DNA of 38,165 nucleotides, taken from the NCBI GenBank assembly GCA_025463365.1, contig JAOBWM010000049.1, positions 1-38,165 of the forward strand, written 5' to 3'. This document shows positions 8,416 to 16,519 of this stretch, piece after piece; position 1 is the stretch's first letter, and each line of letters opens with the position of its first letter. This stretch comes from Acidimicrobiales bacterium (GTDB lineage: Bacteria > Actinomycetota > Acidimicrobiia > Acidimicrobiales > Iamiaceae). The translations under genes were made by a program, and so were the position numbers. Under the pieces are notes generated by a model that saw only the letters and a list, made by a program, of their open reading frames with translations, was not told where the DNA came from and did no database searches.

Positions 8416-10022
8416 ATCGACTCCGGGGCACTGACCCCCAACAGGTCCAGCCCGATGGCGAAGCCGATCCGAGCGGACTCCACCAGCCACAGCCGGGCCT
8501 GGGTCAGCTCGGGGCTGACACCGTCGCCCATCACGTAGCAGTCGTGGTAGAAGCCGTGGAACCGGTCGGCCAGCTCGCGGACCCACGTCGCCACCTTGTG
8601 CGGGGCGCGGTCGGCGGCGGCGATGCGGATCACGTCGGGCAGCTCCGAGAGCGACCGCAACACGTCGAGCTCGCGTTCGTGGAGGAGCAGGCCCAGGTCG
8701 ACGTCGGTGATCGGCGACCGCACCACGCCACGCTCCGCCGCCACGCGGTTGATCGACGCGATGCGGGTGTGGGCGTACTGCACGTAGAAGACGGGCGACT
8801 CCTTCGAATGCGAGCGCACCTTGTCGAGGTCGATCGTGACGGCTTGGTCGATCGAGGTCAGCAGGGACAGCAGCCGGGTGGCGTCGGGCCCGATGTCGGC
8901 GACGACGTCGTCGAGGTTCACGACGTTGCCGAGCCGCTTGCCCATCCGGCCGCTCGCCAACGAGATCATCTGGCCGAGCCGGACCTCGATGCGATCGGCA
9001 TCGATGCCGAGGGCGCGCACGCCGGCGACGAGGCTGGCGACCTGGCCGTGGTGGTCGGCCCCCCAGACGTTGATGACGCGGTCGAACCCGCGGATCAAGA
9101 ACTTGTTGCGGTGGTAGGCGATGTCACCGGCGAGGTAGGTGTAGTCGCCGTTCGACTTCCGCAGGACCCGGCGCTCGCGGGGATCGCCGAACTCCTTGGA
9201 CTCGAACCAGAGGGCGCCGTCCTCCTCGGTCACGAGGCCCTTGGCCCGCAGCTCCTCGACGGTCTCGGCCACCGCCGAGCTCTCCTCGATCGAGGCCTGG
9301 CTGTACCACTCGTCGTAGTGGACGTGGATCGACTCCATCGTGGCCCGGATGCCACCAAGGATCCGCTCGGCGGCCCACTGCCCCGCCTCGGTCACGTCGT
9401 CGGCGCCGTCGTACTCCTTGGCCAGGTCGGCGACGTACTCCCCCGGGTACCCGCCTTCGGGCACCGGCTCGCCCTTGTGGTGCGCCAAGAGGCTGGCGCC
9501 GAGGGCCCGGATCTGGCCGCCCGTGTCGTTCACGTAGTACTCGCGGCTGACCACGTGGCCCGTACGGGTCAGCACGCGACCGAGCGCGTCGCCGTAGGAG
9601 GCGAACCACCCGTTGCCGACGTGGATCGGGCCGGTCGGGTTGGCCGACACGAACTCGATCTGCACCCGTTCGCCGCCACCGGCATCGGTGGTGGCGTAGC
9701 CCTCGGTGCCACCGTCGACGACGTCGGTCAGCACGTCGTGCAGCCAGGTCGGCGCCAGGCGGAAGTTCACGAAGCCGGGGCCGGCGATCTCGACCGCCAC
9801 GACGTGAGCCGGCGGGTTGGCGGACAGCTGCTCCACGAGTTGCGCAGCCAGCTCCCGGGGGTTGCGGCCGGCGGCCTTCGCGGCGGCCAGGGCCACGTTG
9901 CTCGACCAGTCCCCGTGCTCGCGACGCGCCGGGCGCTCCAGGTTGACCTGGGCGGGCAGGGGGTCGACGTGCAATGCCGCGAGGGCATCGAGCACGGCGT
10001 CGGCGAGGGCATCGCGGATCAC
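8412..10022 (-). CDS. argS: Arginyl-tRNA synthetase
   Basis: Class I synthetase charging tRNA-Arg, 536 residues. Visible are the N-terminal Add-1 domain, the HIGH-type motif in SANPTGPIHVGN (His134-Asn137), the catalytic Rossmann region with WGADHHGQV, a KMSKS-type loop replaced by GRMGKRLGN, and the C-terminal DALR anticodon-binding helices containing QYAHTRI. The GTG at 10022 is preceded by AGGAAGG about nine bases upstream. It lies 46 bases downstream of a single-domain response regulator and is coupled to lysA. A tRNA-Arg gene lies just beyond the regulator on the other strand. Confidence 0.96.
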   Translation of the reverse strand: MIRDALADAVLDALAALHVDPLPAQVNLERPARREHGDWSSNVALAAAKAAGRNPRELAAQLVEQLSANPPAHVVAVEIAGPGFVNFRLAPTWLHDVLTDVVDGGTEGYATTDAGGGERVQIEFVSANPTGPIHVGNGWFASYGDALGRVLTRTGHVVSREYYVNDTGGQIRALGASLLAHHKGEPVPEGGYPGEYVADLAKEYDGADDVTEAGQWAAERILGGIRATMESIHVHYDEWYSQASIEESSAVAETVEELRAKGLVTEEDGALWFESKEFGDPRERRVLRKSNGDYTYLAGDIAYHRNKFLIRGFDRVINVWGADHHGQVASLVAGVRALGIDADRIEVRLGQMISLASGRMGKRLGNVVNLDDVVADIGPDATRLLSLLTSIDQAVTIDLDKVRSHSKESPVFYVQYAHTRIASINRVAAERGVVRSPITDVDLGLLLHERELDVLRSLSELPDVIRIAAADRAPHKVATWVRELADRFHGFYHDCYVMGDGVSPELTQARLWLVESARIGFAIGLDLLGVSAPESM

Positions 10023-10068
10023 GACGGGGAACCTTCCTGGACGGAGCGGTGGGAGCGGAGCAGACGGG

Positions 10069-10440
10069 TCAGCGGTTCAAGACCGCTTCGACCCGCGTGA
10101 GCAGGTCGAGCGGTTCGAACGGCTTGGTGACGTAGTCGTCGGCACCGGCTTCGAGCCCGGCGCGCACGTCGGCAGCCTGGGCCTTGGCCGACAGGAGGAG
10201 CACGGGGATCGACGCCAGCTCGGGATCGGCCTTCATGGCGATCACGAGGTCGATGCCGCTCATCACCGGCATCATGATGTCGCTCACCACGACATCTGGG
10301 CGGCTCTCGCGGGCGACGTCGAGGGCCTCCGAGCCATGGGTGGCGGCCAGCACCGCATAGCCCTCGAGCTCGAAGTTGACGGTGAGGAGCTTCAAGATGA
10401 CGGGGTCGTCGTCGACCACCAACACGATGGGGGGCGGCAT
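10069..10440 (-). CDS. Single-domain response regulator (CheY-like receiver)
   Basis: A 123-residue stand-alone receiver domain. The acidic pocket is Asp10-Asp12, the phosphoacceptor is Asp54 in VSDIMMP, the switch residue is Ser84 in LLLSAK, and Lys106 is in YVTKPFEP. There is no output domain, so it must act by protein contact, and no histidine kinase is nearby. The ATG at 10440 was chosen because the receiver fold begins there and a TAGGGT hexamer lies seven bases upstream. It is the first gene of a probable three-gene unit with argS and lysA, an unusual companion for a synthetase; whether it controls them is unknown. Confidence 0.92.
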   Translation of the reverse strand: MPPPIVLVVDDDPVILKLLTVNFELEGYAVLAATHGSEALDVARESRPDVVVSDIMMPVMSGIDLVIAMKADPELASIPVLLLSAKAQAADVRAGLEAGADDYVTKPFEPLDLLTRVEAVLNR

Positions 10441-10447
10441 GGCCCCG

Positions 10448-10453
10448 ACCCTA
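10448..10453 (-). promoter_or_regulatory. -10 element of the response regulator-argS-lysA unit
   Basis: TAGGGT on the minus strand, 7 nt before the ATG, with no ribosome site between; fits a leaderless transcript. Confidence 0.5.
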
Positions 10454-10540
10454 CCGGCCGTGACCTGCGCCTCCGGAACCGGTTGCGCCGGTGCGCGGCG
10501 GCCGGCGCGGTGACCTGCACGGTCGGGCCGCACAACCGAG

Positions 10541-10569
10541 TTGGGCACCCCTGGCCCACGATCTAGGGT
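10541..10569 (+). promoter_or_regulatory. Sigma-A type promoter of tRNA-Arg
   Basis: TTGGGC (10541-10546), a 17-bp spacer, then TAGGGT (10564-10569). Transcription would start near 10576, just before the mature tRNA 5' end at 10580. It is the clearest two-box promoter in the window. Confidence 0.6.
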
Positions 10570-10579
10570 GACGGCCCCC

Positions 10580-10654
10580 GCCCTCGTAGCTCAGGGGATA
10601 GAGCATCGCCCTCCGGAGGCGTGTGCGGGCGTTCGAATCGCCCCGAGGGCACCA
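10580..10654 (+). tRNA. tRNA-Arg (anticodon CCG)
   Basis: A full cloverleaf can be folded: acceptor GCCCTCG pairs with CGAGGGC (10644-10650), D-arm GCTC/GAGC, anticodon arm TCGCC-CTCCGGA-GGCGT with anticodon CCG at 10613-10615, a four-base variable loop, and T-arm GGGCG-TTCGAAT-CGCCC. The outermost anticodon-stem pair is T-T. The 3' CCA is encoded (10652-10654). It reads the CGG codon, frequent in this GC-rich genome. Confidence 0.95.
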
Positions 10655-10680
10655 TCTCCACCGGCGCGGCGATCGCTCGC

Positions 10681-10686
10681 TACCGT
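10681..10686 (+). promoter_or_regulatory. -10 element of the small membrane protein gene
   Basis: TACCGT lies 7 nt before the GTG at 10694; the intervening bases CGGGGAC could also serve weakly as a ribosome site. Confidence 0.4.
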
Positions 10687-10693
10687 CGGGGAC

Positions 10694-11143
10694 GTGGCCA
10701 CCACCCAGGCGGGATCGAGCGGCACCGACATCGATCCGGCACCGGCCACCGTCACCGCGATCCGGGTCTACGCCGGATACTTCGCGCTCCAGGCCGTCGC
10801 CGGGATCGGGTTCTGGGTCCTGGTGGCCACGGTGCCCATCGTGCGACGGGCGTTCGAGATGTGGCCGAAGCAGCACGCGGTCACCAACTCCTTCCTCTTC
10901 GCCGATGTCGTGATCGGCATCGCCGGTTCGGCCGTCGCGGCGTGGGGCCTGTGGGTGTGGGCTCGCTGGGCCCGACCGCTCGCGCTCTTCGTCGCAGGCG
11001 GCATGGTCTACGCCACCGTCTACCTCGCCGGGTGGGTCGCGTTCACCGGCGTCGGCGGCGGCCTGCTCGCGCTGATGGTGGTCCCGTCGACCCTGTCGGC
11101 GTGGACCGCGTTCCAAGCCTGGCGGCTTCGCGCCGACACCTGA
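10694..11143 (+). CDS. Small polytopic membrane protein, function unknown
   Basis: A 149-residue protein with four likely membrane helices: around YFALQAVAGIGFWVLVATV, LFADVVIGIAGSAVAAWGLW, PLALFVAGGMVYATVYLAGW and a last one around GGGLLALMVVPSTLSAWTAF. A short basic loop (WARWARP) lies between helices two and three. I do not recognise a family. The frame continues upstream through the tRNA, so the start must lie after 10654; GTG 10694 is supported by the TACCGT hexamer. It is followed by a 151-base gap before the sugar importer and is probably a single-gene unit. Confidence 0.72.
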   Translation: MATTQAGSSGTDIDPAPATVTAIRVYAGYFALQAVAGIGFWVLVATVPIVRRAFEMWPKQHAVTNSFLFADVVIGIAGSAVAAWGLWVWARWARPLALFVAGGMVYATVYLAGWVAFTGVGGGLLALMVVPSTLSAWTAFQAWRLRADT

Positions 11144-11294
11144 CCAAAACGGCATGCGGACGGCACGCACACGCCGCCGGGGCGGGCCGTCACACGCTCG
11201 AAGATGTCACCTGCCATTCAGGGGGTGGCATGCATCCGATCGGCCAGGTACCGTCGCTGAACAGGGGGAGGTCCGTCACCGATAGGGGACTTCC

Positions 11295-12503
11295 ATGTCG
11301 ACCACCCATAGGTTCGGGAGAGCTGCCGTCGCGCTCGCCGCGGTAGCGGTCCTTGCAGCTGGCTGCGGATCATCTGATTCGTCCTCATCCAAGGGATCCA
11401 GCGGCGGTTCGGCATCCGTCTCCATCTCCGCCGCCGAGCTGACGAGCGACTTCTCGGCCATGAAGAAGCTGAAGCCGGTCGCGGACGCGGGCAAGGGCAT
11501 GGTCGCGGTGCTGCTGCCAGACACCACGTCGTCGACCCGGTACGTCGACTACGACGAGCCCTACCTGAAGCGCGCCCTCAAGGCGGCCGGGCTGAGCAGC
11601 AGCGAGTACAAGGTCTCCAACGCCCAGGGCTCCGATGACACCATGAAGACCCAGGCTGATGCGGCCATCACCCAGGGTGCGTCCGTGCTGATCATCGATC
11701 CGAACACCCCAGCTGGCGGGGCTGCCATCGAGGCCGATGCCAAGTCCAAGGGCGTCGGGGTCGTCGACTACGACCGCCTCACGCTCGGTGGATCCAAGGG
11801 CCGGACCTACGTGAGCTTCGACAACGTGAAGGTCGGCCAGCTCATCGGCAAGGGGGAGGTCGAATGCATCACCGCGTGGAAGGTCTCCAAGCCCAACATC
11901 TTGGTGATGGACGGCGCCGCCACTGACAACAACGCATCGCTGTTCGCTCAGGGCTACAACGGGGTGCTCAAGCCGCACTTCGACAGCGGTGAATACGTGA
12001 AGGTCGGCGAGCCGGCGGGCACCTGGACGCCATCGGTCGCGGCCACCACGTTCGAGCAGCAGTACACGGCCCACCCCAAGATGAACGCCGTTGTCACACC
12101 AAATGATGACAACGCCAATGCGGTGATCGCCCAGTTGCAACGGCTCCAGATTCCCGCCAAGACGTTCCCGACGACGGGTCAGGACGCATCGCTCCCGGGC
12201 CTGCAGAACGTCCTCAAGGGCTACCAGTGCGGCACGGTCTACAAGCCCATCTCCCAGGAGGCGCAGGCCGCGGTCGCGGCAGCGCTGTACCTGCGGGCCG
12301 GCCAGGCCCTTCCCAAGTCGCTGGTGAACGGCACGACGAAGGACTCGGAGAGCAACACCGAGGTCACCTCGATCTTGCTCACCCCGATCTGGGTCACCAC
12401 GGACAACATGGCCAAGACGGTGGTCGCCGACAAGTTCCGCTCGGCCTCTGACATCTGCATCAGCCAGCTCTCAGCTGCCTGCTCCTCGGCGGGGATCCGC
12501 TGA
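11295..12503 (+). CDS. xylF: Xylose-type sugar-binding lipoprotein of ABC importer
   Basis: A 402-residue extracytoplasmic binding protein with signal peptide and lipobox LAAGC (Cys24), then a Ser/Gly-rich tether. The mature part matches the Peripla_BP_4/XylF pattern: early LLPDTTSSTRYVDYDEP, DYDRLTLGG, YVSFDNVKVGQL, MDGAATDNNASLF, TPNDDNANAVI, TGQDASLPGLQ and TVYKPIS, which follow the E. coli XylF order as I recall it. The ligand is therefore probably a pentose such as xylose, by inference only. It is the first gene of a two-gene importer; the ATPase-permease fusion starts 33 bases downstream. The upstream gap has no LacI-type operator that I can defend. Confidence 0.87.
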   Translation: MSTTHRFGRAAVALAAVAVLAAGCGSSDSSSSKGSSGGSASVSISAAELTSDFSAMKKLKPVADAGKGMVAVLLPDTTSSTRYVDYDEPYLKRALKAAGLSSSEYKVSNAQGSDDTMKTQADAAITQGASVLIIDPNTPAGGAAIEADAKSKGVGVVDYDRLTLGGSKGRTYVSFDNVKVGQLIGKGEVECITAWKVSKPNILVMDGAATDNNASLFAQGYNGVLKPHFDSGEYVKVGEPAGTWTPSVAATTFEQQYTAHPKMNAVVTPNDDNANAVIAQLQRLQIPAKTFPTTGQDASLPGLQNVLKGYQCGTVYKPISQEAQAAVAAALYLRAGQALPKSLVNGTTKDSESNTEVTSILLTPIWVTTDNMAKTVVADKFRSASDICISQLSAACSSAGIR

Positions 12504-12535
12504 ACAGCGGCCGATCCGTGCGCGAGGAGCCCGCA

Positions 12536-14671
12536 GTGGCTGATCCGGACCTGCCCCTGCCCGAGGCCGGTCCGGAACCGCTGCTGCAGCTGCGCGGCAT
12601 CGTCAAGCGGTTCGGCGCCGTCGAGGCGCTCCACGGCGTCGACCTCGAGGTCCCGGCCGGCCAGGTGACGGCCCTGGTCGGCGACAACGGTGCCGGCAAG
12701 TCGGTGCTCATCAAGTGCATCGCCGGCATCGTGACCCCCGATGCGGGCCAGATCTCCTGGCAGGGCCGCCCCGTCTCGATCCACACCCCGCGCGACGCCG
12801 CGGCTCTCGGCATCGAGACGGTGCACCAGGACCTGGCGTTGTGCGACAACCTGGACATCGTCCAGAACATGTTCCTCGGGCGCGAGAAGCTCCGTCACGG
12901 GCTGCTCGACGAGGAGAGCATGGAGCGCGCCGCGCGCGAGACCCTCACCGGACTGGCGGTCACCACGGTGCGGTCGGTCCGCCAGCCCGTGGCCTCGCTG
13001 TCGGGGGGCCAACGGCAATCAGTGGCCATCGCCAAGGCCGTGCTGTGGAACTCGGGGCTGGTCATCATGGACGAGCCGACCGCCGCGCTGGGGGTGAGCC
13101 AGACGGCGATGGTCCTCGACCTGGTCCGTCGGCTCGCCGACGGTGGCCTGGCCGTGATCCTGGTGTCGCACAACATGAACGACGTGTTCGAGGTTGCGGA
13201 CCGCATCGCGGTGCTCCGCCTCGGAAGGATGGTCGACGTCCGGCCCGCGGCGGAGCTGGACCGCCAGATCGTCGTCGACCTGATGACCAGTGGCGCCTCG
13301 TCGCGCACGGCCGTCCCGGGCTCCTCGCGCTCCACCGCCGATCCGGCTCCTTCCGACGATCTGGCATCGACGGATCCACCCTCGGCCACCGTGGGGGCGA
13401 CGGCGACCGCGAACGACGAGGCGAACGGGTCCGACAGCCAGGCGGCGTTGGCCGCCGCCCCCGAGGTGATGGCCGATTCCTTGGCCGAGTACGTGCGCGG
13501 TTGGTACCTGCGGGTCAAGGGCGGCGACAGCGGTGTGCTGCCGGTGGTCGGCGGCCTGATCCTCATCTCCGCGCTGTTCCAGATCCTGAACGGCAGCTTC
13601 CTGACGGCCGGCAACCTGGTGAACCTGCTCGTGCAGGGCGCGGCCTACATGTTGTTGGCCATGGCCGAGGTGTTCGTGCTCCTGCTCGGTGAGATCGACC
13701 TGTCGATCGGCTTCGTCAGCGGCATCGGCGGCATCGTCGTGGCCGAGCTCGTCAAACAGCACTGGAACTACCCGTGGTGGGCCGGCATCGCCATCGCGCT
13801 CGCCGCGTGCACGCTGATCGGTCTCCTCCAGGGCACGATCATCACGCGGGTCGGGCTTCCGTCGTTCGTCGTCACCCTCGCCGGGCTCCTCGGGTGGCAG
13901 GGGGTCATGTTGATGATCCTCGGCACCGGCGGGTCGCAGCCCATCAACAACTCGGTGATCAACGACATCTCGAGCGGCAACCTGACGGCCGCGGCGAGCT
14001 GGGCGGTCATGTTGGTGCTGGTGGCCGCCTTCGCGGCGCGGACCTGGCTGCACGATGCCCGGCGCCGCGCAGGAGGCCTGGTGGCTCCCCCGGTGAGCCT
14101 GACGCTGGTGAAGATCGCCGGCGCGCTCGTGGCCGGCGTGGCCGTGATCTCGATCTGCAACACGGACCGGGGCCGGTTGATCCCGATCCGCGGGTTGCCG
14201 TGGGTCGTGCTGGTCGTGCTCGGGGTGTTGGCGGCGTGGACGTTCCTCCTGGGCCGGACCCGCTTCGGCCGCTACATCTACGCCATCGGCGGCAATGCCG
14301 AGGCGGCCCGGCGGGCCGGCGTCAGCCTCGCCGGGGTGCGCACCACGGCGTTCGCCCTCGCATCGTTCACGGGTGGCATCGCCGGCATCGTCTACGCCTC
14401 GCGGCTGCGGTCCGTGTCGACCGCGCTCGATGGCGGCCAGCTCGTGCTCTACGCCGTCGCCGCCGCCGTCATCGGCGGCACGAGCCTGTTCGGAGGCCGC
14501 GGCAAGGCGCTCCACGCGGTGCTCGGCGGCCTCGTGATCGCCGCCATCGACAACGGGATGGGCCTGCAGGGCTACAGCGCCGCGGCCAAGTACACCGTCA
14601 CGGCGCTGGTCTTGTTGGCCGCGGTCACCATCGATGCCATCGCCCGCCGCGGAAGTGCGGCCGTCGCCTGA
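12536..14671 (+). CDS. Fused sugar ABC importer: ATPase plus permease in one chain
   Basis: A 711-residue protein. Residues about 15-250 are one nucleotide-binding domain: Walker A GDNGAGKS (49-56), Q-loop VHQDLAL, signature LSGGQRQ, Walker B VIMDEP, H-loop VSHN. A hydrophilic Ser/Ala/Asp linker of about 65 residues follows, then a BPD_transp_2 (XylH/RbsC-like) permease with around ten helices and the motif GEIDLSIGFVSG. Xylose and ribose systems normally use a separate ATPase with two NBDs; here there is one NBD, so a functional transporter would be a homodimer of the fusion. GTG 12536 has GAGGAG six bases upstream; an in-frame GTG at 12518 lacks one. It works with the binding protein just upstream. 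Confidence 0.9.
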   Translation: MADPDLPLPEAGPEPLLQLRGIVKRFGAVEALHGVDLEVPAGQVTALVGDNGAGKSVLIKCIAGIVTPDAGQISWQGRPVSIHTPRDAAALGIETVHQDLALCDNLDIVQNMFLGREKLRHGLLDEESMERAARETLTGLAVTTVRSVRQPVASLSGGQRQSVAIAKAVLWNSGLVIMDEPTAALGVSQTAMVLDLVRRLADGGLAVILVSHNMNDVFEVADRIAVLRLGRMVDVRPAAELDRQIVVDLMTSGASSRTAVPGSSRSTADPAPSDDLASTDPPSATVGATATANDEANGSDSQAALAAAPEVMADSLAEYVRGWYLRVKGGDSGVLPVVGGLILISALFQILNGSFLTAGNLVNLLVQGAAYMLLAMAEVFVLLLGEIDLSIGFVSGIGGIVVAELVKQHWNYPWWAGIAIALAACTLIGLLQGTIITRVGLPSFVVTLAGLLGWQGVMLMILGTGGSQPINNSVINDISSGNLTAAASWAVMLVLVAAFAARTWLHDARRRAGGLVAPPVSLTLVKIAGALVAGVAVISICNTDRGRLIPIRGLPWVVLVVLGVLAAWTFLLGRTRFGRYIYAIGGNAEAARRAGVSLAGVRTTAFALASFTGGIAGIVYASRLRSVSTALDGGQLVLYAVAAAVIGGTSLFGGRGKALHAVLGGLVIAAIDNGMGLQGYSAAAKYTVTALVLLAAVTIDAIARRGSAAVA

Positions 14672-14799
14672 TCGGGAGACGTCGCGTGGTCCATGAGGCG
14701 CACCCCAGGGTCGCGCCCGTCACCATGCGGCCGACGCCAGCCCGCCGTTGCGCTGCAAGGCGCGAAGCCGTGGCCGACCAGGTGGACGCGGCCTTCGCC

Positions 14800-14814
14800 G
14801 CCGCCTGAGGCGGC
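14800..14814 (+). terminator. Small hairpin between convergent importer and LCP genes
   Basis: GCCGCC-TGA-GGCGGC, a 6-bp GC stem with a three-base loop and no T-run. It lies between the converging 3' ends at 14671 and 14844. The rest of that gap holds nothing I recognise. Confidence 0.3.
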
Positions 14815-14843
14815 TCGACAGCCTCGGCAGTTGTCGGCGGCTT

Positions 14844-16364
14844 TCAGCCGCAGGAGCGGCCCTCGGGCGGATCACCGGGGATCATGCCGACCACCTCGGC
14901 GGGCTTGGGTGCGGTGGTCGTGGTCGTGCGGGGCGCGGTGGTCGGCGTGGTACCCGACGACGGCACGGTGGTCACCGGGCCACCGCCCTTGCCGACGTCG
15001 GTGAAGTCGCTCCCGATGAACAGCACGACCTCGCCTCGCCCGAGTGAGCGGTCTTCGGCCAGCACCGCTCCTCCGTCGACGCGGGAAGCCAAGCGCAGCG
15101 CCACACCATCGGTCCCGGCGGAGTACCGGATGGTGGTCTTGGGTTCGTTCGGGTGCTTCTGTTCGGCCCCGTTCCCCCAGTGATCGACCTCGTAGCCGCC
15201 GGCCACCAGCTTGTCGGCCACCTTGACGGCCAAGCCCTGGCGGCCCGAGCTGTTGAGGACCGACAGCTTGACGTCGGCCGCCGCGACCTGATCGGCCGAC
15301 CCCGAGCCACCTTCGGCCCGACGAGCAGCGACGTCGGCCGGCGCGCGGAAGAGGTCGAGGATCGGTTGTGCCTTCGCGGTGTCGAGGTCCAGCACGGCAG
15401 CGCCACCGCTCGTCGTCCGTGGCGTGGCCGGCAGCGTGTAGGAGAGCAGCGAGTCGGATCGGAACGAGGAGAACCGTCGACCCAGCGCCAGCAGGTCGCC
15501 GACGCTCAGGCCCTTGTCGATGGTGACGTTGGACGTGCCCGCATCGACCAGGCGCTTGAGGGTGAGCGGGTTGCGGATGCCCTTCGACTTGGCCCGGTCG
15601 ATGAGGCGGCGCATGAACAGCTGTTGGCGCGAGATCCGGCCGAGGTCCCCGGTGCCGTCGTAGCTGAAGCCGCCGTGTTGGAAGTACTCGAGGTGCCGGG
15701 CCCGAGCGAACGCCAGGGCGCCGTACCCGTCGAGGGTCGTGCACCCGGGGTGCAAGACGTCGAGGCCGGAGTTGCGATCGCGCATGGCCCGGTCGAACCA
15801 CATCGGGACCCCGCCCACCGCCGTGACCATCTGCTGGAAGCCATGGAAGTCGACCTCGACGTAGTGGTTGATCGGGATGTCGAGCTCGTTCTGCAACGTG
15901 TCGACGAGGCGCTGCGGTCCGCCACCGGCGTAGGCGGCGTTGATCCGGCCCTCGCCCGTGGTGCCCGCCAGCTTCACCCAGAGGTCACGCGGGAGCGACA
16001 GGACCTTCGCCTGGCGGTCCTTCGCGTCGATGCGCAGGACCATGATCGTGTCGGCCAGCGGCTTGTGGTCGTCGAGCGCCCGCGGATCGGTGGGATCGCC
16101 GCCCTTGCGGGTGTCGGAGCCGACGATCAAGTAGTTGGCCGGGCCGCCACCGTCGAGCTGGTCGAGCGCGACGTTGGTGCGGTCGATCTGGTGCAACTTC
16201 CACGCCGCCCACCCGACCGTGGTCGCCGCCGCGATGGCTGTGGTGGACAGCACGACGCCCGTCGCCAAGAGGAGCCGCTGGCGCCAGCTGCGCCGCGGTC
16301 GACCGGCAGGAGCCGGTTGGTCGACGGCATCGACCTGATCGACGCGCGGGGAGCCAGGAACCAT
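14844..16364 (-). CDS. LytR-CpsA-Psr (LCP) family cell-wall glycopolymer ligase
   Basis: LCP enzymes transfer undecaprenyl-linked glycopolymers to peptidoglycan on the outer face of the membrane. The 506-residue protein has a short cytoplasmic basic N-terminus, one membrane helix (about residues 30-52), and an LCP domain with GSDTRKGG, LADTIMVLRID, LSLPRDLWV, GRINAAYA, NHYVEVDFHGFQQMV and FARARH, which include the conserved Arg/Asp residues binding the pyrophosphate lipid. Near residue 400 begins a LytR_C domain (VKLSVLNSSGRQGLA), then a Thr/Pro-rich low-complexity stretch and a short tail. Length is typical of actinobacterial forms. It is transcribed alone, divergent from the lipoprotein gene. 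Confidence 0.93.
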   Translation of the reverse strand: MVPGSPRVDQVDAVDQPAPAGRPRRSWRQRLLLATGVVLSTTAIAAATTVGWAAWKLHQIDRTNVALDQLDGGGPANYLIVGSDTRKGGDPTDPRALDDHKPLADTIMVLRIDAKDRQAKVLSLPRDLWVKLAGTTGEGRINAAYAGGGPQRLVDTLQNELDIPINHYVEVDFHGFQQMVTAVGGVPMWFDRAMRDRNSGLDVLHPGCTTLDGYGALAFARARHLEYFQHGGFSYDGTGDLGRISRQQLFMRRLIDRAKSKGIRNPLTLKRLVDAGTSNVTIDKGLSVGDLLALGRRFSSFRSDSLLSYTLPATPRTTSGGAAVLDLDTAKAQPILDLFRAPADVAARRAEGGSGSADQVAAADVKLSVLNSSGRQGLAVKVADKLVAGGYEVDHWGNGAEQKHPNEPKTTIRYSAGTDGVALRLASRVDGGAVLAEDRSLGRGEVVLFIGSDFTDVGKGGGPVTTVPSSGTTPTTAPRTTTTTAPKPAEVVGMIPGDPPEGRSCG

Positions 16365-16373
16365 GACCGCCCC

Positions 16374-16379
16374 ACGCTA
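16374..16379 (-). promoter_or_regulatory. -10 element of the LCP gene
   Basis: TAGCGT on the minus strand, 9 nt before the ATG at 16364. Confidence 0.4.
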
Positions 16380-16507
16380 CGCGTCGTCCCCCACCGACCC
16401 GAAGTCACCACCTTCGAGCTGACCAACTTCCTGTCCGATTCGACGGTTTCCAGCGCTATCCGACGTTTTGGACATGTCTCAGCATCCTTGATCGAGTTCC
16501 GCACCCA

Positions 16508-16513
16508 TAGGGT
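16508..16513 (+). promoter_or_regulatory. -10 element of lipoprotein gene 16520
   Basis: TAGGGT 6 nt before the ATG at 16520, with no ribosome site between; leaderless arrangement. Confidence 0.5.
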
Positions 16514-16519
16514 CGGCGA

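Noticed and set aside
10541-10693. N-terminal extension of the small membrane protein
   Set aside because: It would translate through the tRNA-Arg gene; the GTG after the tRNA is the sensible start.
14837-14851. GCGGC-TTTCA-GCCGC hairpin as a terminator
   Set aside because: It contains the LCP stop codon and has only a 5-bp stem; too weak and badly placed.
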